From: Candidatus Saccharimonadota bacterium
GTDB taxonomy: Bacteria > Patescibacteriota > Saccharimonadia > Saccharimonadales > Saccharimonadaceae
NCBI GenBank assembly: GCA_030528625.1
Contig: JAUMYN010000001.1
Span: forward strand, 186,001 to 250,000
Direction of reading: 5' to 3'
Length of the DNA stretch: 64,000 bases
This document shows positions 42,479 through 49,513 of this stretch, in pieces. Numbering within the stretch: position 1 is the first letter of the stretch; each line of letters begins with the position of its first letter. The notes under the pieces were generated by a model, which did no database searches, was not told the DNA's origin, and worked only from the letters and a program-made list of their open reading frames with translations. A program made the position numbers and the translations under genes.

Positions 42479-42913
42479 ATGAGTTTTGAGTTAATCAACC
42501 AAGTCAACCAAGCCCAGAAAAAGCACGCGGTGGTGGATGTTCGCAGCGGCGATACCGTCCGCGTCTATCAGAAGATTAAGGAAGGTAATAAGGAGCGCAT
42601 TCAGATGTTTGAAGGCGTGGTCATCCGCACCGACAATAAGCAGTCGCACACCTCGCGCATCACCGTGCGTAAAATCGCTTCAGGTGTTGGCGTGGAAAAG
42701 TCCTTCTTGCTGCACAGCCCGCTGATTGAAAAAGTGGAAATCGTTCGCCGCGCCAAGGTGCGCCGCAACTTCCTGAGTTTTCTGCGCAAGCGTTCTGGTA
42801 AATCGGCTCGTCTGAGCGCCAAGAACTTTGACCGCGCAAGCGTAAATGAACTGCCAGAAGCACCAAAAGCCGAAGAGGTTGAAGCGCCAGCCGAGACTGA
42901 TGCTGAGAAATAA
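42479..42913 (+). CDS. rplS: 50S ribosomal protein L19
   Basis: The 144-aa protein lies at the 30S/50S interface. It shows GDTVRVYQKIKEGNKERIQMFEGVVI, the basic SHTSRITVRKIASGVGVEKSFLLHSP and KVRRNFLSFLRKRSGKSARL. Typical L19 is about 115 residues; the extra ~30 residues are an acidic, Pro/Ala-rich C-terminal tail (EAPKAEEVEAPAETDAEK). The start is the ATG after AAAGGA, not the in-frame codon at 42416 upstream of the ribosome site. A terminator follows. Confidence 0.96.
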   Translation: MSFELINQVNQAQKKHAVVDVRSGDTVRVYQKIKEGNKERIQMFEGVVIRTDNKQSHTSRITVRKIASGVGVEKSFLLHSPLIEKVEIVRRAKVRRNFLSFLRKRSGKSARLSAKNFDRASVNELPEAPKAEEVEAPAETDAEK

Positions 42914-42930
42914 GCCATTACTTTCGCGCT

Positions 42931-42963
42931 ATCCCCGGACTCGCCCGTGTTCCGGGGATTTTT
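42931..42963 (+). terminator. Rho-independent terminator after rplS
   Basis: ATCCCCGGA (42931-42939) pairs with TCCGGGGAT (42951-42959), a 9-bp stem with an 11-nt loop, followed by a TTTTT tract. Confidence 0.85.
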
Positions 42964-42982
42964 CGTTGATGAGGAGTTGGAG

Positions 42983-42988
42983 TACAAT
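42983..42988 (+). promoter_or_regulatory. Leaderless-type -10 of the 158-aa membrane protein gene
   Basis: A TACAAT hexamer lies 6 nt before the ATG at 42995, immediately after the rplS terminator. The -35 region is weak. Confidence 0.5.
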
Positions 42989-42994
42989 GGGCGT

Positions 42995-43471
42995 ATGGCG
43001 ATATTTCATGTCATTTCTGTTGTCGTGCCGATGATCATCGCGGTAGTCGTGCCGGCGGCGCTGCGGCGGGCGGGATATTCAGTCGAGGCGCGTTATCGCG
43101 GCCTGCTTTACGCGGCATGTGGGTTGTTTTTCATCTCGTGGTATTTGCCATCGCCGCTCATCGACGGCCAGCACACCAGCTTTACGACGCACCTGGTAGG
43201 CGGTGGAGTGTTTACTGGGCTGCTATGGTGGTATCTAAAGTTGAGTTTGCGGTGGCGCGGGTTGTGGCTGCTGGAGGCTTTTTCACTGTTCGTGCTGGTG
43301 TCGGCGCTGGGGTGTATCAATGAATTGGCGGAGATAGTGATGGTGAAGGCGGGGCTGGCGCGTATCACCTTGACTGATACCAGTTGGGATATTGTGGCTA
43401 ATACCTTGGGTGCGTTGCTGGTATACGTGGTGTATCTAGTGATCACGCGTGTGCGGAAGGCGGAGCGATGA
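42995..43471 (+). CDS. Hypothetical multi-pass membrane protein (VanZ/DUF2238-like)
   Basis: The 158-aa protein has about five hydrophobic segments (VISVVVPMIIAVVVPAAL, LLYAACGLFFISWYLP, LVGGGVFTGLLWWYLKL, LWLLEAFSLFVLVSALG, ANTLGALLVYVVYLVI). The stretch INELAEIVMV followed by DTSWDIVANTLGA resembles the E-box and D-x-x-x-N-x-x-G motif of VanZ or DUF2238 membrane proteins. The function is unknown. The start is set by the -10 box; the ORF could open 48 nt earlier. It overlaps the RNase HII fusion by 4 nt. Confidence 0.72.
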   Translation: MAIFHVISVVVPMIIAVVVPAALRRAGYSVEARYRGLLYAACGLFFISWYLPSPLIDGQHTSFTTHLVGGGVFTGLLWWYLKLSLRWRGLWLLEAFSLFVLVSALGCINELAEIVMVKAGLARITLTDTSWDIVANTLGALLVYVVYLVITRVRKAER

Positions 43472-44430
43472 TTCTTGGTATTGACGAAGTGGGCCGCGGG
43501 CCGTGGGCCGGGCCGCTGGTGGTGGGAGCGGTGTTGTTGGGTGAAGCGCGGATTGAGGGGTTAAACGACAGTAAGAAATTGACAGCCAAGAAGCGCCAGG
43601 CGCTGGACGCGGTAATTCGTGACCAAGCCAGTGCGTGGGCGCTGGGCTGGGTGTCGGCGCGTGAGTTGGATGAGATTGGCATGAGCCAGGCGCTGCGGCT
43701 GGCGTGCCGACGGGCAGTCGAGCAGGTGCAGGCGACGTGTCGAGAGAAGGGCGTCAGGTTTGATGAGATTATCATCGACGGGACGGTCAATTTTTTGCGG
43801 GGTACGGCACTGGAGGAGTATGTAACGACTATGGCGAAAGCCGATGGGCTCATTGCGAGCGTGTCGGCGGCGTCAATTGTCGCCAAGGCGGCGCGTGACG
43901 CGTACATGCAGCAGCAGGACGCGGTGCATCCGGGCTATGGGTTTGCCAGTAATGCTGGATATGGTACGGCGGCACACCAAGCGGGGCTGGAACGGCTAGG
44001 CGCCTGCGCGGAGCATCGGCTGAGCTTCGCGCCGCTGCGGAAGTATGCGGGTGCAGTGAGTGCTGACAGTGAGGCGTCTGCGCCTCCGACAACGCGCAGT
44101 ATCGGCGATGCGGGCGAACAGGCAGTGGCGGAGCGGCTGACCGCGCAGGGGCATGAGATTGTGGCGCGCAACTGGCGCACCAAGTGGTGTGAAATTGATA
44201 TCGTCTCCCGCCGTGAAAACACCCTGTTTTTCACAGAGGTCAAATACCGTAAAAACGCCACGTATGGCGACGGCCTGGCGGCAATTACCACCAAAAAACA
44301 GCAGCAAATGCGCTTTGCGGCCGAGCTATTTCTAACAAAACACCCGCAGTACGGTGAATGCGATATGCAGCTGCTGGCGGTAGACGTCAGTGGTCAGCCA
44401 CCAGAGGTGCAGCGGGTGATTGAACTATAA
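43468..44430 (+). CDS. rnhB: Fusion of ribonuclease HII and a YraN/UPF0102-type nuclease-fold domain
   Basis: The 320-aa protein joins two domains. Residues ~1-195 are RNase HII, which removes ribonucleotides and RNA primers from DNA: DEVGRGPWAGPLVVGAV and SIVAKAARDAYM give the DEDD residues, and LNDSKKL and the catalytic IIDGTVNF are present. Residues ~212-320 match UPF0102/YraN (GDAGEQAVAERL, EIVARNWRTKWCEIDIVSRREN, FTEVKYR), a restriction-endonuclease-like fold with D and ExK residues intact. In many bacteria rnhB and yraN are neighbouring genes; here they share one frame. Confidence 0.92.
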   Translation: MILGIDEVGRGPWAGPLVVGAVLLGEARIEGLNDSKKLTAKKRQALDAVIRDQASAWALGWVSARELDEIGMSQALRLACRRAVEQVQATCREKGVRFDEIIIDGTVNFLRGTALEEYVTTMAKADGLIASVSAASIVAKAARDAYMQQQDAVHPGYGFASNAGYGTAAHQAGLERLGACAEHRLSFAPLRKYAGAVSADSEASAPPTTRSIGDAGEQAVAERLTAQGHEIVARNWRTKWCEIDIVSRRENTLFFTEVKYRKNATYGDGLAAITTKKQQQMRFAAELFLTKHPQYGECDMQLLAVDVSGQPPEVQRVIEL

Positions 44431-46935
44431 ATTGCGAGCCAAAGCTGCTTTGATCGCTGCCGCGTCGCGCTCAATCAACTCCACGCGGGCGGTAATTTCT
44501 GTCAGACCCAGGTCGATGGTGCGGGTCAGGGCGGGTTCGGCATGTAGCGGCGCTGTGAAGGTAGCGAAATCGTCCAGTTCAGCGCGGGTCAGCAAGGCCG
44601 AAGCGGCGTAGCGCAGGAAATCGTCGTAGCTTTTGTCGCCCTTGAAGGTAGTTTCGATCCAGTCCCAATTGCCTTTCAGCCACTGCCACGCCGCCGCGCG
44701 CGATTCGCGGGTACGAATGAGGTAGATGAACCAGCGGCTGGCGTCTTGCGGGCGGATGATAGCGCTGTCTTGCAGCGCGGCCAGCAGGCGCTGGGTGGTG
44801 GCGGCTGACTGAGTGCTGGTCAGCGCCGAGGCGATGTCTAGCTGGAGGTCATTGGACGGTGTGTTCGCATATGTTTCGAGCAACTGGTCAATCAGCTCAG
44901 GCGTTTCAAAATGACGCACCACAGCTGACAGGATGAGAGGGCGGGTTTCGGCGGGTAATTCCTCCAGTGCGGCCGCGTCAAAGCGCCGTTTGGCCTCGCG
45001 AAGCGCCGCGTCGTCCTCGCCATACAGCAGCAGCCCCAGCGCGGTGGAGCGCCGTTCTCGGTCGTCGTCAGATTCGCCTTTGTCTTCGTCCCAACCTAAG
45101 GCCTCAACGGTCGGGCGCGCGAAATCAGCCGACAGTTGTTTGAGTTTAGCGCGAGCCGTCTCATCCTCATCGACAAATTTGCGCAGCTCGCCTAGCAGCC
45201 CAGCGGCCATTGCATAGACTTTTTCGTTTTCTTCGTGTTTCAGCGACAGTGCCAGCGGTAAAAGTTCCGCAGAAGACTGTAATTCAGCGCGTGCCAGCAG
45301 CGACGCGTCCTGTAGTAGGCAGATCTTGTCCAGGGTCGGCAAGGTTGCAATTTCCGCCAGCAGTGCCTGGCGGCTCGCCTCGTCATAGCGCGTCACGAAA
45401 TGTGCGCCTAAGGAGCGGTTCAGGCGAATCGGCTCAGTGGTCGGTACACGCAGCTCCCGCTCGGCCATCAGACTCGGCACTTCCTCACCGCCAAAGAGCG
45501 GAATTGGCCACAACGCGTCAGACGCCTGATGGTCGCCGATGAAAAATCGCTGCTGCGTCAGCCGCACCGATTCACCCTGTCGCGTAATACTCACTAACGG
45601 CAGTCCCGGCTGCGAAATCCAGGCGTTCATCAGCTCCAGTACCGGCTGCCCGCTAGCCGCCTCCAGTTCGCGCCACAAGTCATCGCCGACGGTGTTTTGA
45701 TAGGCAAATTTCTCAAAATACGATTTCAAACCAGCCTGGAACGCTTCTTCGCCGATCAGCCGCCTGGCCATCACTAGCAGCCGCCCGCCCTTGGCGTAGA
45801 CGATGGCTGGGTCAAACAGGGTGCTAATCTCGTCTGGGTGATTGACGTCCACCTGCACTGACTGCACGCCGTCTAGACTGTCGCGCCTGAGCGCCGCCGT
45901 CACTTCGTGGGTGGCAAATTCTTCCCACATACGCCATTCCGGGTGCAGGGCGTCCACCGCCACGTACTCCATCATATTGGCGAAACTTTCGTTCAGCCAC
46001 AGGTCATTCCACCACTGCATCGTCACCAGATTACCAAACCACTGATGGCTCAGCTCGTGGGTAATGACCGTAGCGATAAAGCGGCGCGAGGCTTCGGGCG
46101 TCAGGTGGTCTGCCAGCAGGCAGCTCTCGCGGTAGGTGATCAGCCCCCAATTCTCCATGGCGCCCGACGAAAAGTCCGGCAGCGCCACGTGGTCGGCTTT
46201 TGGCAGCGGATAGCCAACCCCAAAATAGTCACCAAAAAAGTCAATCGAGCGCGTGGCAATGTTGAGTGCAAAATCCAGCGTCTCGGGCGCTTGTGCCGGA
46301 GTGGCCCAAACGTTCACCTCAACGCCCGCCGTGGTGCGCGCGGTTTTGCAGTGCAGCTCGCCGACCACCCATGCCAGCAGGTAGCTGCTCATGCGCGGCG
46401 TGGTGTCAAACGTGGTGACGAGCTGGCCGTTTTCCTCGCGCTGCTGGCGCACCGGCATGTTGCCCAGCACCGTCAGGCCAAGCGCGGTGGTCAGCGTCAC
46501 GTCAAAGGTCGCTTTGGCAGCTGGCTCGTCAACACAGGGAAAGACCTCGCGGGCGTGGTGCGACTCAAACTGGGTGGCAAATAATTCCTTTTTCACGCCG
46601 TCATGTTGGAAATAACAGGGGTACACGCCATGCATAGCGTCGGTGATCGTCCCGGAAAACTCGACCACCACCAGATGTTCGCCTGTGCTCAAACCCTCTC
46701 GGGTCAGGCGTAGTTCATCGTGCTCGCCATGCGAAACTTTGGCTGCCTGTCCGTCGATCAGCGCGGAGTGAATCGTCAAATCTTTGGCGTGTAGCAGCAC
46801 GGCATCGCCAGCCAGCAGTCGCCCATCAATCGTCACTACCCCGGAAAATGTTCGCTTGTCCGCCCGGCTCAAGTCAAGGCTTAAGGTGTAATGCGTTGGT
46901 GAAAAGGTGTCGTGAAGTCGTGGAACATTGGTCAT
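44425..46935 (-). CDS. pepN: Aminopeptidase N (M1 zinc metalloprotease)
   Basis: The 836-aa M1 peptidase has the substrate-binding GAMENWGLITYRE and the zinc site VITHELSHQWFGNLVTMQWWNDLWLNES (HExxH with downstream Glu). It removes N-terminal residues from peptides, probably in the cytosol, since no signal peptide is seen. The length fits the PepN family of Gram-positives, including the long C-terminal helical domain. The gene diverges from the HNH nuclease gene across a 20-bp gap. Its stop overlaps the RNase HII fusion by 6 nt. Confidence 0.95.
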   Translation of the reverse strand: MTNVPRLHDTFSPTHYTLSLDLSRADKRTFSGVVTIDGRLLAGDAVLLHAKDLTIHSALIDGQAAKVSHGEHDELRLTREGLSTGEHLVVVEFSGTITDAMHGVYPCYFQHDGVKKELFATQFESHHAREVFPCVDEPAAKATFDVTLTTALGLTVLGNMPVRQQREENGQLVTTFDTTPRMSSYLLAWVVGELHCKTARTTAGVEVNVWATPAQAPETLDFALNIATRSIDFFGDYFGVGYPLPKADHVALPDFSSGAMENWGLITYRESCLLADHLTPEASRRFIATVITHELSHQWFGNLVTMQWWNDLWLNESFANMMEYVAVDALHPEWRMWEEFATHEVTAALRRDSLDGVQSVQVDVNHPDEISTLFDPAIVYAKGGRLLVMARRLIGEEAFQAGLKSYFEKFAYQNTVGDDLWRELEAASGQPVLELMNAWISQPGLPLVSITRQGESVRLTQQRFFIGDHQASDALWPIPLFGGEEVPSLMAERELRVPTTEPIRLNRSLGAHFVTRYDEASRQALLAEIATLPTLDKICLLQDASLLARAELQSSAELLPLALSLKHEENEKVYAMAAGLLGELRKFVDEDETARAKLKQLSADFARPTVEALGWDEDKGESDDDRERRSTALGLLLYGEDDAALREAKRRFDAAALEELPAETRPLILSAVVRHFETPELIDQLLETYANTPSNDLQLDIASALTSTQSAATTQRLLAALQDSAIIRPQDASRWFIYLIRTRESRAAAWQWLKGNWDWIETTFKGDKSYDDFLRYAASALLTRAELDDFATFTAPLHAEPALTRTIDLGLTEITARVELIERDAAAIKAALARNL

Positions 46936-46955
46936 AGGTTTAGTATACTACACTC
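46936..46955. promoter_or_regulatory. Shared bidirectional leaderless promoter, pepN and HNH nuclease
   Basis: The palindrome AGTATACT (46942-46949) reads TATACT on both strands, giving overlapping -10 boxes (minus 46942-46947, plus 46944-46949). Each start codon is exactly 6 nt from its hexamer. The whole intergenic gap is 20 nt. Any -35 contacts must lie within the opposite coding region. The two polymerases cannot bind at once. Confidence 0.75.
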
Positions 46956-47636
46956 ATGAAGCGGCGATATTTCACGCGGCAGCTGGCGGCACTCGTGGCC
47001 GTTGCGCTTATGGCGCTGGCGCTTTGGGCGGCGCACGTTATACAACCGTCGTCGGGGTCTTTATCGGCGGAACTTCAGCGGCAGTATTTCGGTGATTCAA
47101 CGGCGCAGGTCGAGCTAGCCAAGCTACTTATCAAGGGCCGCGCGCCCAAAACTGGTTACGCGCGCAAGCAGTTTGGCGATGGCTGGGGCAAGATCGGCGA
47201 CTGTTCGGTGCGCGAGGTGATTTTGGCGCGGGATCTAACGGATGTGGTACGGGACGATGACTGTAAAGTACAGCGCGGCACGCTGCACGATCCCTACACA
47301 GGTCAGACGATTACTTTTCAGCGCGGGCCAGATAGCTCGGCCCAGGTGCAAATCGACCACGTCGTCGCATTGTCCGACGCTTGGCAAAAGGGCGCGCAGC
47401 AGCTGAGTCCAGAGGAGCGGCGGCGTTTTGCCAATGATCCGCTCAATCTGCTGGCGGTCGATGGCCCGGCCAATCAAGCCAAGGGTGATGCCGATGTCGC
47501 CAGTTGGCTGCCGCCCAATAAAGCCTTTCGCTGTCAGTACGCCGCTCGGCAAGTGGCTGTCAAGCGGCGCTACCAGTTGTGGGTAACGGCGGCCGAGGCC
47601 GAAGCACTGCATAAGGTATTGCAGTATTGTCAATAG
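46956..47636 (+). CDS. Secreted HNH nuclease (DUF1524/GmrSD C-terminal-like)
   Basis: The 226-aa protein has an N-terminal signal or anchor (LAALVAVALMALALWAAHVI). It continues with CSVREVILARDL, DPYTGQTITFQRG, then VQIDHVVALSDAWQKGAQ and FANDPLNLLAVDGPANQAKGD, where the DH and downstream NxxxxxxxN-K residues match the DUF1524 HNH nuclease. DVASWLPPN and a final CQYAARQVAVKRRY are family-typical. It is probably exported and degrades DNA outside the cell, for uptake, nutrition or interference with other bacteria. Confidence 0.88.
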   Translation: MKRRYFTRQLAALVAVALMALALWAAHVIQPSSGSLSAELQRQYFGDSTAQVELAKLLIKGRAPKTGYARKQFGDGWGKIGDCSVREVILARDLTDVVRDDDCKVQRGTLHDPYTGQTITFQRGPDSSAQVQIDHVVALSDAWQKGAQQLSPEERRRFANDPLNLLAVDGPANQAKGDADVASWLPPNKAFRCQYAARQVAVKRRYQLWVTAAEAEALHKVLQYCQ

Positions 47637-47685
47637 TATGGTTGAATAGAATAAGGTAACTTAAAGTACGTTTGAGGAGGAATCA

Positions 47686-48150
47686 ATGAACGTAAAGACT
47701 ATTATGCTTGCAGGACTGGCCGCAGTGTCATTGGGCGCCGCAGTAGTGCTGTTTAATCCAGCGCCAGCTGAGGCGGCAAACTGGAACTGTACCAATCATT
47801 TGTATCGTCGAGGCAGCCGCGGCGGTTGCGTGTGGGCGCTGCAGAAGTTTTATAACTACCAGAGGCAAGCTGAAGCCAGGGCCAATGGTCGGTATATAGG
47901 CCCTGCTATTGCTGAAGACGGTGTTTTTGGTCCGGCAACTGCCCGGGCAATCCATTCTTTCCAGCGCAGCAAGGGACTGGCGGCTGATGGTATCGTCGGT
48001 AATCAAACCTGGCGGGTGCTCTGTAAGCCACCAATCGGTGCTGGTGAGCCTGGCGCGCTGTATGTTCTCAGGGGAGACTTTTCACTGGAGCTAGGCCGTA
48101 AGGCGGGCTGTGGCAAGTATGGCTCCTATAGTAGCTATAGGTACCTGTAA
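47686..48150 (+). CDS. Secreted peptidoglycan-binding protein (PG_binding_1 domain)
   Basis: The 154-aa protein has a signal peptide (TIMLAGLAAVSLGAAVVLF, with a likely AEAA cleavage region near residue 30). A PG_binding_1 repeat follows (VWALQKFYNYQ, IAEDGVFGPATARAIHSFQ and GLAADGIVGNQTWRVLC). The rest is short, Gly/Ser/Tyr-rich and Cys-containing. No catalytic domain is attached, so it may bind the wall of the cell or of a host. GAGGAGG ribosome site; a terminator follows. Confidence 0.88.
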   Translation: MNVKTIMLAGLAAVSLGAAVVLFNPAPAEAANWNCTNHLYRRGSRGGCVWALQKFYNYQRQAEARANGRYIGPAIAEDGVFGPATARAIHSFQRSKGLAADGIVGNQTWRVLCKPPIGAGEPGALYVLRGDFSLELGRKAGCGKYGSYSSYRYL

Positions 48151-48184
48151 CCAACTAACCACAAAAAATAATTATATGAACAAC

Positions 48185-48210
48185 ACAGGTCTCTTCTCGG
48201 GGCCTGTTTT
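48185..48210 (+). terminator. Rho-independent terminator before nusA
   Basis: ACAGGTC (48185-48191) pairs with GGCCTGT (48201-48207) across a 9-nt loop, with one T-G wobble, followed by TTTT. It ends the peptidoglycan-binding gene just upstream of the nusA promoter. Confidence 0.65.
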
Positions 48211-48212
48211 GC

Positions 48213-48242
48213 TTGACAGCTACCACAAGGGCGTGCTATACT
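48213..48242 (+). promoter_or_regulatory. nusA promoter P1
   Basis: TTGACA (48213-48218), an 18-nt spacer ending in TGC, and TATACT (48237-48242) form a strong promoter. A hairpin terminator lies only about 30 nt downstream of the predicted start. Confidence 0.75.
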
Positions 48243-48253
48243 AGAAAAGTAGT

Positions 48254-48276
48254 CCGGCCGAAAGGTCGGCGTTTTT
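48254..48276 (+). terminator. Attenuator hairpin in the nusA leader
   Basis: CCGGCC-GAAA-GGTCGG (48254-48269) is a 6-bp stem with a stable GAAA tetraloop, followed by C and GTTTTT. Starting at P1, this would end transcription at about +28. NusA itself promotes such termination. Confidence 0.7.
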
Positions 48277-48331
48277 CGTCTCAGGCGCGTCGGCGAGTCA
48301 TACAGGCGTGTGCTGCCGAGGCCGGGACTGT

Positions 48332-48339
48332 GGTATAAT
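48332..48339 (+). promoter_or_regulatory. nusA promoter P2
   Basis: TGG-TATAAT (hexamer 48334-48339) is an extended -10 downstream of the attenuator hairpin. It would give a short leader with an AAAGGAGA site before the nusA ATG. Confidence 0.6.
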
Positions 48340-48361
48340 CATAAGGGATAAAGGAGAAGCC

Positions 48362-49483
48362 ATGGAAGATTTGAACATTAAGCAGCTGACACTGGCGCTG
48401 CGCACAATTGCCGAGGAAAAAAACCTGCCAGAAGAGACGGTGCTGGAGGTTATTGAGCAAGCGATCGCGGCGGCGTGGCGGCGTGATAACGGTGAGCGCG
48501 AGCAGGTGGTACGCGCCAGCCTCAATCTGAACAACGGCACGGCAAAGGTGTCGGTGCTCAAGACTGTGGTGGAAGAAGTCGAGAGTGAGATCAATCAGAT
48601 CAGCTTGGCGGACGCCCAGAAGATTGATGCCAAGGCTGAGCTGGACGGCGAGGTGGTGATCTCGACGCACGAAGTCACCAGCTTTGGCCGGGTGGCGGCG
48701 CAGACTGCCAAGCAGGTGATTTTGCAGCGGCTGCGCGAGGCGGAGCGCGAGGTGGTGCTGGCTGAGTTTGAAGATAAGATCGGTACGGTGGTGACTGGTA
48801 CGATTCAACGCGTTGAGCCGCGCGTGGTGCGGATTGAGCTAGGTAAGGCTGTCGGTATTATGCCGCAGTCAGAGCAGATTCCGGGCGAATACTACGGCGT
48901 GGGCCGGCGCATCAAAGTGTATATTAAGGACATCGAGCGCGAAGGCCGCGGGCCGCAGCTGATTCTGAGCCGCGCCAGTGAAGAGTTTGTGCGCTACTTG
49001 TTTAGTCAGGAAGTGCCAGAGATGGAAACGGGCGCGGTGGAGATTAAGGGGATTGCCCGCGAGGCTGGTCGCCGGACGAAGTTAGCGGTGGCTTCCAGCC
49101 TGCCAGGGATTGACCCTGTTGGCACCTTTGTGGGCGGCCGCGGGACGCGCGTCCAGGCGGTGATGAATGAGATTGGCGAACAGGAAAAGATTGATATTAT
49201 TCCGTTTGAGGATGATGCAGCGGGCTTTATCGCCAATGCGATGAGTCCGGCGGAAGTGCTGAGCGTCAAAATTGCTGAGGATGGTAAGCGGGCGACAGTG
49301 TTTGTGTCGGAAGATCAGCAGTCGGTAGCGATTGGCCGTTCGGGGCAGAACGTGCGTCTGGCTAGCCGCTTGACAGGGTATGAGCTGGATATCGAGGCCA
49401 AGCCAGCGGTGAAGGCTGAGCCAAAGCCGCGCAAGAATATTGAAGATAGTCTGTTCAGTGCCATCGAAGAAGTGGCCGAATAG
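48362..49483 (+). CDS. nusA: Transcription termination/antitermination factor NusA
   Basis: The 373-aa protein contains the N-terminal RNAP-binding domain (TVLEVIEQAIAAAWRRD), the S1 RNA-binding domain (about residues 135-200, GTVVTGTIQRVEPRVVRIELG) and two KH domains (GRGTRVQAVMNEIGEQEKIDI and SVAIGRSGQNVRLASRLTGYELDI). It lacks the acidic C-terminal repeats of proteobacterial NusA. It controls pausing and intrinsic termination. A consensus promoter with an immediate terminator precedes it, and clpC follows within 30 nt. Confidence 0.96.
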   Translation: MEDLNIKQLTLALRTIAEEKNLPEETVLEVIEQAIAAAWRRDNGEREQVVRASLNLNNGTAKVSVLKTVVEEVESEINQISLADAQKIDAKAELDGEVVISTHEVTSFGRVAAQTAKQVILQRLREAEREVVLAEFEDKIGTVVTGTIQRVEPRVVRIELGKAVGIMPQSEQIPGEYYGVGRRIKVYIKDIEREGRGPQLILSRASEEFVRYLFSQEVPEMETGAVEIKGIAREAGRRTKLAVASSLPGIDPVGTFVGGRGTRVQAVMNEIGEQEKIDIIPFEDDAAGFIANAMSPAEVLSVKIAEDGKRATVFVSEDQQSVAIGRSGQNVRLASRLTGYELDIEAKPAVKAEPKPRKNIEDSLFSAIEEVAE

Positions 49484-49513
49484 GTTCGGTAGACCAAAGA
49501 AAGGAGGCAACTC

